A DNA stretch of 36,133 nucleotides from Candidatus Magasanikiibacteriota bacterium (GTDB taxonomy: Bacteria > Patescibacteriota > Patescibacteriia > Magasanikbacterales > UBA922), in assembly GCA_014729395.1 (NCBI GenBank), contig WJJZ01000006.1, positions 71,090 to 107,222 of the forward strand, written 5' to 3'. The first letter of the stretch is position 1, and each line of letters starts with the position of its first letter. The notes under the pieces are model-generated. The model did no database searches and had not been told where the DNA came from. It was given only the letters and a program-made list of their open reading frames with translations. Of this stretch, positions 1-8,074 are shown piece after piece. The position numbers and the translations under genes were made by a program.

Positions 1-2
1 AA

Positions 3-1808
3 GAGGGTCACAAGGTTATGTTACCTTCAATTATTACAGTAAGGGATTTTGCTGATAAATTGGAGATGCCTGTAACTCAAGTTATTACAGAATTAATGAA
101 AAATGGAATTTTGGCAAATCAAAATCAAAATTTAGATTATGATACAGCTGCAATCGTAGCTCAGGAACTTGGTTTTACGGCAGATAAAGAAGAAGTTGAT
201 GAAGTTCAAGAAGATGAGGAAAAAGTACAAGCTTTGGAAGAAGCCCTGGAAAAAACCGACAAGGCAAGTCGACGCGCTCCGGTTATAGTCGTTATGGGTC
301 ATGTGGATCATGGCAAAACAAAATTATTGGATACAATTAGAGAAGCTAATATTATTGACACCGAAGCCGGTGGTATAACTCAGCATATCGGTGCTTATCA
401 GACATTTTGGAAAGATCCAAAGACAAAGAAAAAAGAAGCTTTGACCTTTATTGATACACCGGGTCATGAAGCCTTTACAGTCATGAGGAGCAGGGGGGCT
501 ACAGTAGCTGATATTGCCATATTGGTTGTGGCCGCTGACGACGGTGTAAAACCGCAGACAAAAGAAGTTATTCAAATAATAAAAGCGGCAAAACTGCCTT
601 TTGTGGTAGCAATAAACAAAATAGATAAAGAAGGCGCGGATCCGCAAAAAGTGAAAACCGAATTGTCTCAGTATGATATTCTAACCGAAGAGTGGGGAGG
701 AGAAGTTCCAATGGTTGAGATATCAGCTAAAGAAAAATTAAACATTGATAAATTACTTGATGTATTGCTATTGGTCGCTGATATGAACGAGGACAAAATA
801 AAGGCTGATCCCAGCGCACCTGCATTGGGAACGGTGATTGAGTCACATGTAGACAAGGGAATGGGTCCTGTTGCTACGATATTGGTTCAGTCCGGTACCC
901 TAAGAAAAAAGGATCCCTTGGTGGTAAATGGAGAAATATATGGCAATGTAAGGGCTATGAAAAATTATCTTGGTGAAGATATAGAAGAGGCCGGACCTTC
1001 AGTTCCTGTTCAGATTATTGGTTTTAAGGTGGCTCCCGAAGTAGGTGATATTTTAGACGTAGGTCGAGCTGAGTCCGCTCAAAAAATTGATATTAAACAG
1101 AAAAAAGTAAGACAGACCGGTGCTGAAAAGCATACAATTATCAGTTCTCAGTCAGAAGACGAAGACGAAGAAGACAATGCCAAAAAAACATTAAATTTAC
1201 TTATCAAAGCAGATGTTTTGGGATCATTGGAGGCTGTAATAGATTCTCTGGAGAAAATCCATAATGATGAGGTCAGTGTAAAAATAATCGGCAAAGGACT
1301 TGGAAATATAACCGAAGATGATGTGAATAAAGCAAAAGCCGGGGATGCTTCGGTAATTGGCTTTAACGTAAATGCAACTCCGGTTGCAGAAGAATCAATG
1401 CGAGAAGAGAAAATTGAATTCTTGCGGTTTGATATAATTTATGATTTAATAAATTGGGTAAAGGATGAGTTGCAAAAGCTGTTATCAGAGGAGACTATAA
1501 TTACTGAACTTGGAAAATTAAAAGTAAAAGCAATTTTTAGAACTGATAAAAAAGCAATGACTGTCGGGGGTCTTGTTACTGAAGGAAAAATACCGGCGGA
1601 TTCATTGGCTAGAATTAAAAGAAAGGGTAGTATTGTTGGAAAGGGTCGTATTGACTCATGTCAAACCGGAAAGCAAAATATGAAAGTGGTTCCGGCCGGA
1701 AGTGAGTGCGGAGTCAGGTTTGAAGGAAAGGATAGAATTGAGGAAGGTGATGTTTTGGAAATTTATAAAAAAGAAAAAAAAGCAAGAGAGATAGTTTTCA
1801 AAAAATAA
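3..1808 (+). CDS. infB: Translation initiation factor IF-2, 5' end outside the window
   Basis: Cytoplasmic GTPase that brings initiator tRNA to the 30S subunit and promotes subunit joining. The reading frame is open to the window edge, so the true start probably lies upstream; the first in-window ATG is at 18. Counting from that ATG, residues 5-50 resemble an IF2 N-terminal domain. The G domain has all key motifs: G1 GHVDHGKT at 94, G3 DTPGHE at 146, G4 NKID at 200 and G5 SAK at 236. The beta-barrel, IF2-D3 and C-terminal fMet-tRNA-binding domains follow. An acidic linker (SEDEDEED) at about residue 380 lies before domain 3. The protein is short compared with the roughly 700-900 residues of many bacterial IF-2 proteins, as expected for a reduced genome. 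Identity is secure; only the N-terminus is unknown. Confidence 0.96.
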   Translation, partial: EGHKVMLPSIITVRDFADKLEMPVTQVITELMKNGILANQNQNLDYDTAAIVAQELGFTADKEEVDEVQEDEEKVQALEEALEKTDKASRRAPVIVVMGHVDHGKTKLLDTIREANIIDTEAGGITQHIGAYQTFWKDPKTKKKEALTFIDTPGHEAFTVMRSRGATVADIAILVVAADDGVKPQTKEVIQIIKAAKLPFVVAINKIDKEGADPQKVKTELSQYDILTEEWGGEVPMVEISAKEKLNIDKLLDVLLLVADMNEDKIKADPSAPALGTVIESHVDKGMGPVATILVQSGTLRKKDPLVVNGEIYGNVRAMKNYLGEDIEEAGPSVPVQIIGFKVAPEVGDILDVGRAESAQKIDIKQKKVRQTGAEKHTIISSQSEDEDEEDNAKKTLNLLIKADVLGSLEAVIDSLEKIHNDEVSVKIIGKGLGNITEDDVNKAKAGDASVIGFNVNATPVAEESMREEKIEFLRFDIIYDLINWVKDELQKLLSEETIITELGKLKVKAIFRTDKKAMTVGGLVTEGKIPADSLARIKRKGSIVGKGRIDSCQTGKQNMKVVPAGSECGVRFEGKDRIEEGDVLEIYKKEKKAREIVFKK

Positions 1809-1874
1809 TAAGTGAAAATTGGTAACATTGTATTTTTTGCCTAATTTCATTTATTATTTTTAAATTACAATTAT

Positions 1875-2198
1875 ATGTCAGAGTTAATCCTAACTGATGA
1901 TAATTTCGAGCAGGAAGTTGTCAAATCAGAGTTACCGGTATTTGTAGATTTTTGGGCTCCATGGTGCGGTCCGTGTCAGATGATGGGTCCTATTGTAGAA
2001 GAGTTGGCCGGTGAATTTGATAATGGAAAAGTAAAGATTGCCAAATTGAATGTGGATGAAAATCAGGCTACCGCCGGTAAATTTCAGGTAATGAGTATTC
2101 CAACATTTCATATTTTTAAAAACGGTGAGGTGGTAGATACTCTAGTCGGCGGTGTTTCCAAAGAAAAACTTAAAGAAATGATTGAAAAACATATCTAA
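1875..2198 (+). CDS. trxA: Thioredoxin
   Basis: Small cytoplasmic dithiol oxidoreductase of 107 residues, the usual thioredoxin length. The active site WCGPC is at residues 30-34, with the buried Asp at 25 (VDFWAPWCGPC), and the conserved cis-proline is in MSIPTF. It follows infB on the same strand after a 66-base AT-rich gap and has no evident Shine-Dalgarno site. A strong terminator directly follows, so it ends a transcript. Its electron donor cannot be told from this window, because no thioredoxin reductase gene is nearby. Confidence 0.96.
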   Translation: MSELILTDDNFEQEVVKSELPVFVDFWAPWCGPCQMMGPIVEELAGEFDNGKVKIAKLNVDENQATAGKFQVMSIPTFHIFKNGEVVDTLVGGVSKEKLKEMIEKHI

Positions 2199-2208
2199 TT
2201 ATCATAAT

Positions 2209-2236
2209 AAAAAATCCCTTACAATGGGATTTTTTT
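2209..2236 (+). terminator. Intrinsic terminator after trxA
   Basis: An inverted repeat AAAATCCC / GGGATTTT with a 7-base loop is followed by a T run. It starts 10 bases after the trxA stop and separates trxA from the DUF4349 gene. Confidence 0.85.
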
Positions 2237-2293
2237 GTTGGATTTTTTATATGCGGAATGATATAATTACCAGGTAAATATTAATTTAAATAT

Positions 2294-3241
2294 ATGAGTA
2301 AGAAGGTAAAAATAACCCTGGGTGTGGTCGGAGTTCTGCTTTTCTTTATTATTCTGGTTAGTCTCGTTCGTTATTTTGATAACCCAGCCTTAGAATCCGA
2401 GGAGATGCTTGGTTATAATATGCTACCATCCGTTTCGGATATGGATGATATTGCCTTAACTTCCAGAGTTTCAGGTGAGGCGGCTCAGTTTGAAGAAAAG
2501 TCTATGGCTGTTGACTATGCACCAACGTCGGCCGTTGATGGAGAATCAACTGCGGCTATGGATAGGCTGATTATCAAAACCGGGTTATTTTCACTTTTGG
2601 TGGATGATGTAAATTTAGCTGTTGATCAGATAAAACAATATGCAACAGAAAAAGGTGGTTTTTTGGTATCCAGTAATGTTTATAAATCAGGTTTGGCGCC
2701 ATATGCAACCGTGGTTATAAGAATTCCGGCAACTGAATTTGATAAAGGCGTAGAAAAGTTACAGGGTATGGGTGAAGTTACCAGCCAAAGAATTGACGGC
2801 CAAGATGTGACAGAGGAATATGTTGATTTGGAAGCACAGTTAAGAAATTTTAGAGCTACAGAAGAACAATATCTAAACATAATGAAACAAGCCTACGAAA
2901 TAGAGGATATTCTGGCAGTACAAACTAAATTATCCGATGTTCGAAATCAAATCGAACGTATTGAAGGTAGAATGAAATATTTGAAACAAAGTGCAGACCT
3001 TTCTACCATTACTGTAAATTTATCAACTGACCCGGAGGTTTTACCGGCAGTTGATGATGAGGATAAGTGGAAGCCGTGGGCCGAAGTTAAAGAGGCTTTA
3101 CGTTCTCTAGTCAATTTGGGCAAAGCCTTAAGTTATGTGGTCATTTGGTTTGTAATTTATATACCGCTGTGGATAGGTCTTGTACTGGCAGGTTGGTTAG
3201 TTTATAGATTGTTTAAGAGGATATTCGGAAAAAAAGTTTAG
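2294..3241 (+). CDS. DUF4349 membrane-anchored protein
   Basis: A 315-residue protein of unknown function. It has an N-terminal transmembrane segment (about residues 7-26) and a low-complexity linker. A DUF4349-type domain follows (about 95-255), with the family-like stretch DRLIIKTG near its start, VVIRIPATEFD in the middle and a coiled-coil section around 185-230 (YVDLEAQLRN, RIEGRMKYL). A C-terminal membrane segment (about 282-306) and a basic tail complete it. The domain would sit outside the membrane between two anchors. Family members are common in Patescibacteria and Firmicutes, and no activity is established. It is flanked by terminators on both sides, so it is probably transcribed alone. 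Confidence 0.85.
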   Translation: MSKKVKITLGVVGVLLFFIILVSLVRYFDNPALESEEMLGYNMLPSVSDMDDIALTSRVSGEAAQFEEKSMAVDYAPTSAVDGESTAAMDRLIIKTGLFSLLVDDVNLAVDQIKQYATEKGGFLVSSNVYKSGLAPYATVVIRIPATEFDKGVEKLQGMGEVTSQRIDGQDVTEEYVDLEAQLRNFRATEEQYLNIMKQAYEIEDILAVQTKLSDVRNQIERIEGRMKYLKQSADLSTITVNLSTDPEVLPAVDDEDKWKPWAEVKEALRSLVNLGKALSYVVIWFVIYIPLWIGLVLAGWLVYRLFKRIFGKKV

Positions 3242-3256
3242 AAAATCATTCAATAA

Positions 3257-3290
3257 AAAAAGCGTTTGTTTTTTACAGGCGCTTTTAGTT
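3257..3290 (+). terminator. Intrinsic terminator after the DUF4349 gene
   Basis: AAAAGCG and CGCTTTT arms enclose a 15-base loop and are followed by a T-rich tract, 15 bases after the stop codon. Confidence 0.7.
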
Positions 3291-3309
3291 TGTTATTTTT
3301 AATATTTAC

Positions 3310-3337
3310 TTGACTTTAAAGTGACCGGTAGTAAAAT
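3310..3337 (+). promoter_or_regulatory. Candidate sigma-70-type promoter for glutamate dehydrogenase
   Basis: A TTGACT -35 box at 3310 and a TAAAAT -10 box at 3332 are separated by 16 bases. They lie after a terminator and 25 bases before the ATG, giving a very short leader without a Shine-Dalgarno site. Alternative -10 hexamers overlap downstream (TAGTAT, TATAAC). Confidence 0.45.
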
Positions 3338-3361
3338 AGTATAACTTTTAAATAAAAAATT

Positions 3362-4588
3362 ATGGAAAACCCATTCGAAAACGCTATGCAGCAATTATCC
3401 AAAGCTGCGAGTATAATGAACTTGGATAAAAATATTCATGAAATTTTAAAACAACCCGATAGAGTTTTAACTGTTTCTATCCCTGTAAAAATGGATAATG
3501 GAGAGGTAAAAGTGTTTACAGGCTTTCGATCACAGTATAATGATTCCCTCGGTCCTTATAAAGGTGGTATTAGGTATCATTGGAATGTAACTCCGGATGA
3601 AGTAAAAGCTTTATCGTTTTGGATGATGATAAAATGCGCCACAGTAAATATTCCCATGGGAGGAGGAAAGGGTGGAATAATTGTTAATCCGAAAGAATTG
3701 TCAGAATCTGAGTTAGAAAAGTTATCAAGAGGTTTTATCCGAAAAATTTGGAGAAATATTGGATCAGATAAAGATGTCCCGGCTCCGGATGTTTACACCA
3801 CTCCGCAAATTATGGCTTGGATGAGGGATGAGTATGAAAAATTGCTTGGTAAGTCTGACCCGGGCGTAATTACGGGTAAGCCAATTGAGCAGGGTGGTTC
3901 GGAAGGGAGAAGCTTCTCTACTGCCCAAGGTGGGGTTTATTGTGTACAAGAGTTAGCCAAAAAAATGAATTGGGATCCGTCCCAGACAGCGGTTTCAGTT
4001 CAGGGTTATGGTAACGCCGGCAGTTTTATGGCCAAGATTTTACATGAATTGGGTTTCAAAATTGTGGCAGCCAGTGACTCCAAGGGTGGTGTCTATAAAG
4101 AAGATGGTTTTAATCCTGAAGAATTATTCAAACACAAGCAAGAAAGCGGTAGCGTGCTTGGCTTCAAAGACACAAAAGAAATTACTAACGAAGAAATTTT
4201 AGAACTTGATACAGATATTTTGGTACCGGCGGCATTAGAGAATGTTATAACAGATAAAAATGCCAATAATATTAAAGCTAAGGCAGTGGTAGAGCTGGCC
4301 AATGGACCGACAACACCTAAAGCAGATGAAATTTTGAAAGAAAAAGGGGTAACAGTTGTGCCGGATGTATTGGCCAATGCCGGGGGTGTTACTGTCAGTT
4401 ATTTTGAATGGGATCAAAATGTGAAAAGTGAACATTGGAGCGAAGAAGAAGTTTTGGAAAAATTGGAGCGTATTATGGTGGACGCTTTTGATCAAGTTTG
4501 GGAGACAAAAGAAAAGTATGGTGTGGATATGAGGACAGCCGCTTTTGTAAAAGCGATTGAGAGGGTGGGTGAGAAGATTAGTTTTTAG
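3362..4588 (+). CDS. gdhA: Glu/Leu/Phe/Val dehydrogenase family, probably glutamate dehydrogenase
   Basis: Catalyses reversible oxidative deamination of glutamate to 2-oxoglutarate with NAD(P). At 408 residues it has the length of hexameric glutamate dehydrogenases. The substrate-domain motifs GPYKGGIRYH and PMGGGKGGI (from about residue 98, including the catalytic-region lysine) are intact, followed by PAPDVYT. The Rossmann domain has VQGYGNAG at 213-220. Coenzyme preference cannot be decided by eye. In a reduced genome it may be the main link between carbon metabolism and amino-group metabolism (inference). It appears monocistronic, with a promoter candidate immediately upstream and repeats downstream. 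Confidence 0.93.
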   Translation: MENPFENAMQQLSKAASIMNLDKNIHEILKQPDRVLTVSIPVKMDNGEVKVFTGFRSQYNDSLGPYKGGIRYHWNVTPDEVKALSFWMMIKCATVNIPMGGGKGGIIVNPKELSESELEKLSRGFIRKIWRNIGSDKDVPAPDVYTTPQIMAWMRDEYEKLLGKSDPGVITGKPIEQGGSEGRSFSTAQGGVYCVQELAKKMNWDPSQTAVSVQGYGNAGSFMAKILHELGFKIVAASDSKGGVYKEDGFNPEELFKHKQESGSVLGFKDTKEITNEEILELDTDILVPAALENVITDKNANNIKAKAVVELANGPTTPKADEILKEKGVTVVPDVLANAGGVTVSYFEWDQNVKSEHWSEEEVLEKLERIMVDAFDQVWETKEKYGVDMRTAAFVKAIERVGEKISF

Positions 4589-4667
4589 TTTAGAAAAAAT
4601 TTATATGGAATTTAGGTTTTTTTGATTTTTTTCTTATTGTGCTTGTAGTATTATTGTAATTGATTTC

Positions 4668-4772
4668 AACCCCACCCCAACCCTCCCCTTAAAAAGGGGA
4701 GGGAGTTTGTTAGGGTGGGTTTTTGTAGTAAGTCCCTCCTTCCTTTATAAGGGAAGGAGGATAGGAGGTAAG
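4668..4772. repeat. Purine/pyrimidine-asymmetric palindromic repeats
   Basis: Two adjacent hairpin-forming repeats. The first has CTCCCCTT and AAGGGGAG arms flanked by outer CCCACC/GGTGGG arms (about 4668-4722). The second has CCTCCTTCC / GGAAGGAGG arms around TTTATAA (about 4734-4760). The same type of element occurs inside the rarA reading frame at 14914-14953. The second copy carries an AGGAGG (4764-4769) next to the start of the following gene. Confidence 0.8.
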
Positions 4773-4773
4773 G

Positions 4774-5175
4774 TTGATAAAATTTATATCCATGATAACA
4801 CCTTTCAAACAATATAAAGCCATAATTCAGCAAAGAGCCAGGAAGCTTAGAAATAATCCCACTATAGCCGAAACATATTTATGGAAATTTTTGAGAAAGC
4901 AACAATTAAAAGAGGTGAGATTTTTGCGTCAGAAACCAATTATTTTTAACCCTAATGGTCGCGTTTATTTTTTCATTGCTGACTTTAATTGTCATAAATA
5001 CAAACTTATTATAGAAGTGGATGGCTGTGTCCATAATGAGGATACACAAAAGAAGCATGATGAAGTACGTACTGGGGTACTGCAAACCATGGGTTTTATT
5101 GTCTTAAGATTTAAAAATGAGGAGGTTCTGGACGACATTGAAACTGTCATTAAAAAGATAAAATATTATTTATAA
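4774..5175 (+). CDS. DUF559 (Vsr-like fold) protein
   Basis: A 133-residue DUF559 protein, a family with a very-short-patch-repair/restriction endonuclease-like fold. Visible signatures are the helical N-terminus with RARKLRNN and AETYLWKFLR, then FIADFNCHKYKLIIEVDG with the Asp...Glu-x-Asp residues of the fold, and GFIVLRFKNEEVL. The cellular role of DUF559 proteins is not established. The start is uncertain. TTG at 4774 lies 4 bases after an AGGAGG that belongs to the upstream repeat, while ATG at 4792 would give a slightly shorter protein without a well-spaced ribosome site. Solitary DUF559 genes are often horizontally mobile, which fits its place beside repeats. Confidence 0.85.
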   Translation: MIKFISMITPFKQYKAIIQQRARKLRNNPTIAETYLWKFLRKQQLKEVRFLRQKPIIFNPNGRVYFFIADFNCHKYKLIIEVDGCVHNEDTQKKHDEVRTGVLQTMGFIVLRFKNEEVLDDIETVIKKIKYYL

Positions 5176-5243
5176 AATCTAATTTATCCTTGCTATTTGC
5201 CTCGTTTTTAGATATTATAAAAACATTCGTCAAACTATAGTTT

Positions 5244-8069
5244 ATGCAAGAATATAACCCAAAAGAAATTGAGTCTAAGTGGCAAAAGTACTGGGAGGAA
5301 AAGAAGACGTACAAAACGCCGGAAAATGCTACTCATGACAATAAGATGTATATATTGCCGCAACTTCCATACCCATCAGGATCAGGTTTGCATGTTGGTC
5401 ATGCCGAAGTTTATACCGCTTGTGATATATATGCCCGTTACCAGAGGATGCTTGGCAAAAAAGTCCTACAAGTGATTGGTTGGGATTCTTTTGGTTTGCC
5501 GGCGGAAAATTATGCCATTAAGACCAATATTCATCCGCAAGAAAGTACTGAAAAAGCAATTGACACTTTTAGAGAGCAAATCAAGTCTCTTGGTATTTCT
5601 GTAGACTGGGAAAGAGAAGTCGGATCACACAATCCGGATTATTATAAATGGACCCAGTGGTTTTTCTTGTTGTTTTATAAACGAGGTCTGGCTTATAGAA
5701 AAAAACAATCAGTCAACTGGTGTGATAGCTGTAAAACCGTTTTGGCAAATGAGCAAGTAGAGGATGGAAAATGCGAGAGATGTTCTACAGTAGTAGAGCA
5801 GCGTGATATGGAACAATGGTACTTAAAAATCACCGAATACGCCGATAGATTACTAAAAGATTTGGATAAAGTTGACTGGCCCGAGGAAACAGTTAAGCGT
5901 CAGAAAGATTGGATAGGGCGAAGCGAAGGCGCGATGGTGGAATTCAAAATTCAAAATTCAAAATTCAAAATTTCAGTATTCACCACCAGACCCGATACTT
6001 TATTTGGGGCAACTTATATGGTTTTGGCTCCGGAGCATGAGCTTGTCCAGGATTTTAAAAACAAAATAGAAAATTGGGAAGAAGTGGAAGAATATATTAG
6101 TCAAACTAAATTAAAAACCGATCTTGATCGCCAAACTGAAAAGGAAAAAACCGGTGTGGAATTAAAAGGCATAAAAGCGATTAATCCGGTAAACAATGAA
6201 GAAATTCCTGTTTGGATTGCCGATTATGTATTATCAAGCTATGGTACCGGAGCGATTATGGCAGTCCCAGCGCATGATGAAAGGGATTGGGAGTTTGCAA
6301 AGAAATATGGTTTACCAATAAAACAGGTAGTGGCAAGACAAATTGGCGATAGAAAAGAGGAGGGTTATTGTAGGCCGGGTGCTTATGGAATTATCCAAAA
6401 GGATAATAAGGTTTTTGTCTTGTTTGATAAAGAACATGGTTATTACAGATTGCCGGGTGGTGGTTTTGATAAAGAAGATAAAACTCCAGAAGAAGCCTTA
6501 AAAAGAGAATTGGCAGAAGAAACAGGCTTTGTAAATTATGAAATTGGTGAACATTTTACTAAACTTGAAGCTTGTTCATATACCGGCGATGGGGAGGCTT
6601 ATCAACATCGAATGCTTCATGCCTACTATGTTAAGTTAATTGATGAAACAAGAAATAAAGATTTGCTTGAAGAACATAAAGATTGGGATTATCACTGGAT
6701 GACATATGACGAGGCCGTCGATGCTTTTGATAGTAATCCTCAGGAGATTGGTGAGATAGATTTGATTGCCCTAGCAATGGATAAACAAACCCCGTGTTTT
6801 ACGGGAGAGGGAGTAAGTGTTAATTCAGATTTTTTAGATGAACTTATTACTAACGACGCCAAAGAAAAAATGATTGCCTGGCTGGAAGAAAATAAATTGG
6901 GCGAGCGGAAAGTGCAATATAAATTACGCGACTGGTCTGTTTCCCGCCAGAGATTTTGGGGTGCGCCGATTCCCATGCTTTATGATGAGAAGGGCGAGCT
7001 TCATCCTGTGCCTGAAAATGATTTACCGGTACTGCTGCCAAATGACGTGGATTTCAAGCCCACCGGAGAGTCTCCGCTGAACTATTCCAAGGATTTTAAT
7101 GCCGGGGTAGAAGAAAAATATGGTAGAGGCTGGAAAAGAGAGCCTGATACTTTGGATACTTTTATGTGCTCCAGTTGGTATTATTATAGATATTTGGATC
7201 CACATAATGACAAAGAATTTGCTTCACCGGAAAGTCTAAAAACTTGGATGCCGGTAGACTTTTATTTAGGAGGTCCGGAACATGTAAATGGTCATTTATT
7301 ATATTCCAGATTTTTTACCAAAGTATTATTTGATGAGGGCTTAGTTGGTTTTGATGAGCCTTTTTTGAAGCATCGTCACCAGGGATTAATTCTTGGTGAA
7401 GATAATAGAAAGATGAGCAAGCGCTGGGGTAATGTGATCAATCCAACTGATATCGTCAACGAATTTGGAGCTGACACAGCCAGGATGTACGAGATGTTTA
7501 TGGGTCCATTGGAAGATGACAAACCATGGGACATGAATGGTGTAAAGGGGATACGAAGATTTTTGGAAAAAATTTGGAAACTGCAGGATAAAGTTCAAGC
7601 TGATGCCGAGTCGGACTCAAAATTGTTACACAAAACTATAAAAAAAGTAACTGAAGATATAGAAAAAATGCATTTTAATACCGCTATTTCCGCTATGATG
7701 GAGCTGGTGAACGAATGGCAAAAAGCCGATAAAATATCAAAAGAAGATTTTGCGATTTTTGTAAAGTTATTATCCCCATTTGCGCCACACATGGCCGAGG
7801 AATTGTGGTCTGAATTAGGTAGTGGCAGTACAATCACATTTGAAACATGGCCGGAGTATGATGAAAGTTTGATTCAAGATGATATGATTACTCTGGTTGT
7901 CCAGATTAATGGTAAAGTAAGGGCAAATCTTGAAGTGTCGGCTGATATTTCAGAGAGCGAAGCTAAAGACAAAGCTTTGGAGGAAGATAACGTAAAAAAA
8001 TGGCTTGAAGGCAAACAACCTAAAAAAGTAATTTATGTTAAGGGTAAATTGGTAAGCATTGTTGTCTAA
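5244..8069 (+). CDS. leuS: Leucyl-tRNA synthetase with a Nudix domain inserted in the editing region
   Basis: Class I synthetase that charges tRNA-Leu. HVGH (the HIGH motif) is at residues 50-53 and KMSKR (KMSKS) at 723-727. The editing-domain motif TTRPDTLFG and the stretch GTGAIMAVPAHDERDWEFA are present. The anticodon-binding and C-terminal domains (ITLVVQINGKVRANLEV) complete the protein. At 941 residues it is about 100 longer than typical bacterial LeuRS. The excess is residues of about 363-510, a complete Nudix-like domain between VPAHDERDWEFA...KQVVA and PCFTGEGV. Its box has GGG at 405-407 and RELAEE at 421-426, but Lys replaces the glutamate expected before the TPEE segment. A second, small insertion is a 7-bp repeat array just before TTRPDTLFG. 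The comEC start follows 5 bases after the stop. Confidence 0.96.
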   Translation: MQEYNPKEIESKWQKYWEEKKTYKTPENATHDNKMYILPQLPYPSGSGLHVGHAEVYTACDIYARYQRMLGKKVLQVIGWDSFGLPAENYAIKTNIHPQESTEKAIDTFREQIKSLGISVDWEREVGSHNPDYYKWTQWFFLLFYKRGLAYRKKQSVNWCDSCKTVLANEQVEDGKCERCSTVVEQRDMEQWYLKITEYADRLLKDLDKVDWPEETVKRQKDWIGRSEGAMVEFKIQNSKFKISVFTTRPDTLFGATYMVLAPEHELVQDFKNKIENWEEVEEYISQTKLKTDLDRQTEKEKTGVELKGIKAINPVNNEEIPVWIADYVLSSYGTGAIMAVPAHDERDWEFAKKYGLPIKQVVARQIGDRKEEGYCRPGAYGIIQKDNKVFVLFDKEHGYYRLPGGGFDKEDKTPEEALKRELAEETGFVNYEIGEHFTKLEACSYTGDGEAYQHRMLHAYYVKLIDETRNKDLLEEHKDWDYHWMTYDEAVDAFDSNPQEIGEIDLIALAMDKQTPCFTGEGVSVNSDFLDELITNDAKEKMIAWLEENKLGERKVQYKLRDWSVSRQRFWGAPIPMLYDEKGELHPVPENDLPVLLPNDVDFKPTGESPLNYSKDFNAGVEEKYGRGWKREPDTLDTFMCSSWYYYRYLDPHNDKEFASPESLKTWMPVDFYLGGPEHVNGHLLYSRFFTKVLFDEGLVGFDEPFLKHRHQGLILGEDNRKMSKRWGNVINPTDIVNEFGADTARMYEMFMGPLEDDKPWDMNGVKGIRRFLEKIWKLQDKVQADAESDSKLLHKTIKKVTEDIEKMHFNTAISAMMELVNEWQKADKISKEDFAIFVKLLSPFAPHMAEELWSELGSGSTITFETWPEYDESLIQDDMITLVVQINGKVRANLEVSADISESEAKDKALEEDNVKKWLEGKQPKKVIYVKGKLVSIVV
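5942..5969 (+). repeat. Heptanucleotide array (ATTCAAA)4 inside leuS
   Basis: Four exact tandem copies of ATTCAAA lie in the leuS frame and encode the low-complexity peptide KFKIQNSKFKI. Three 7-bp units equal seven codons. It lies on a surface-type strand just before the conserved TTRPDTLFG motif. Confidence 0.9.
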
Positions 8070-8074
8070 AATTC

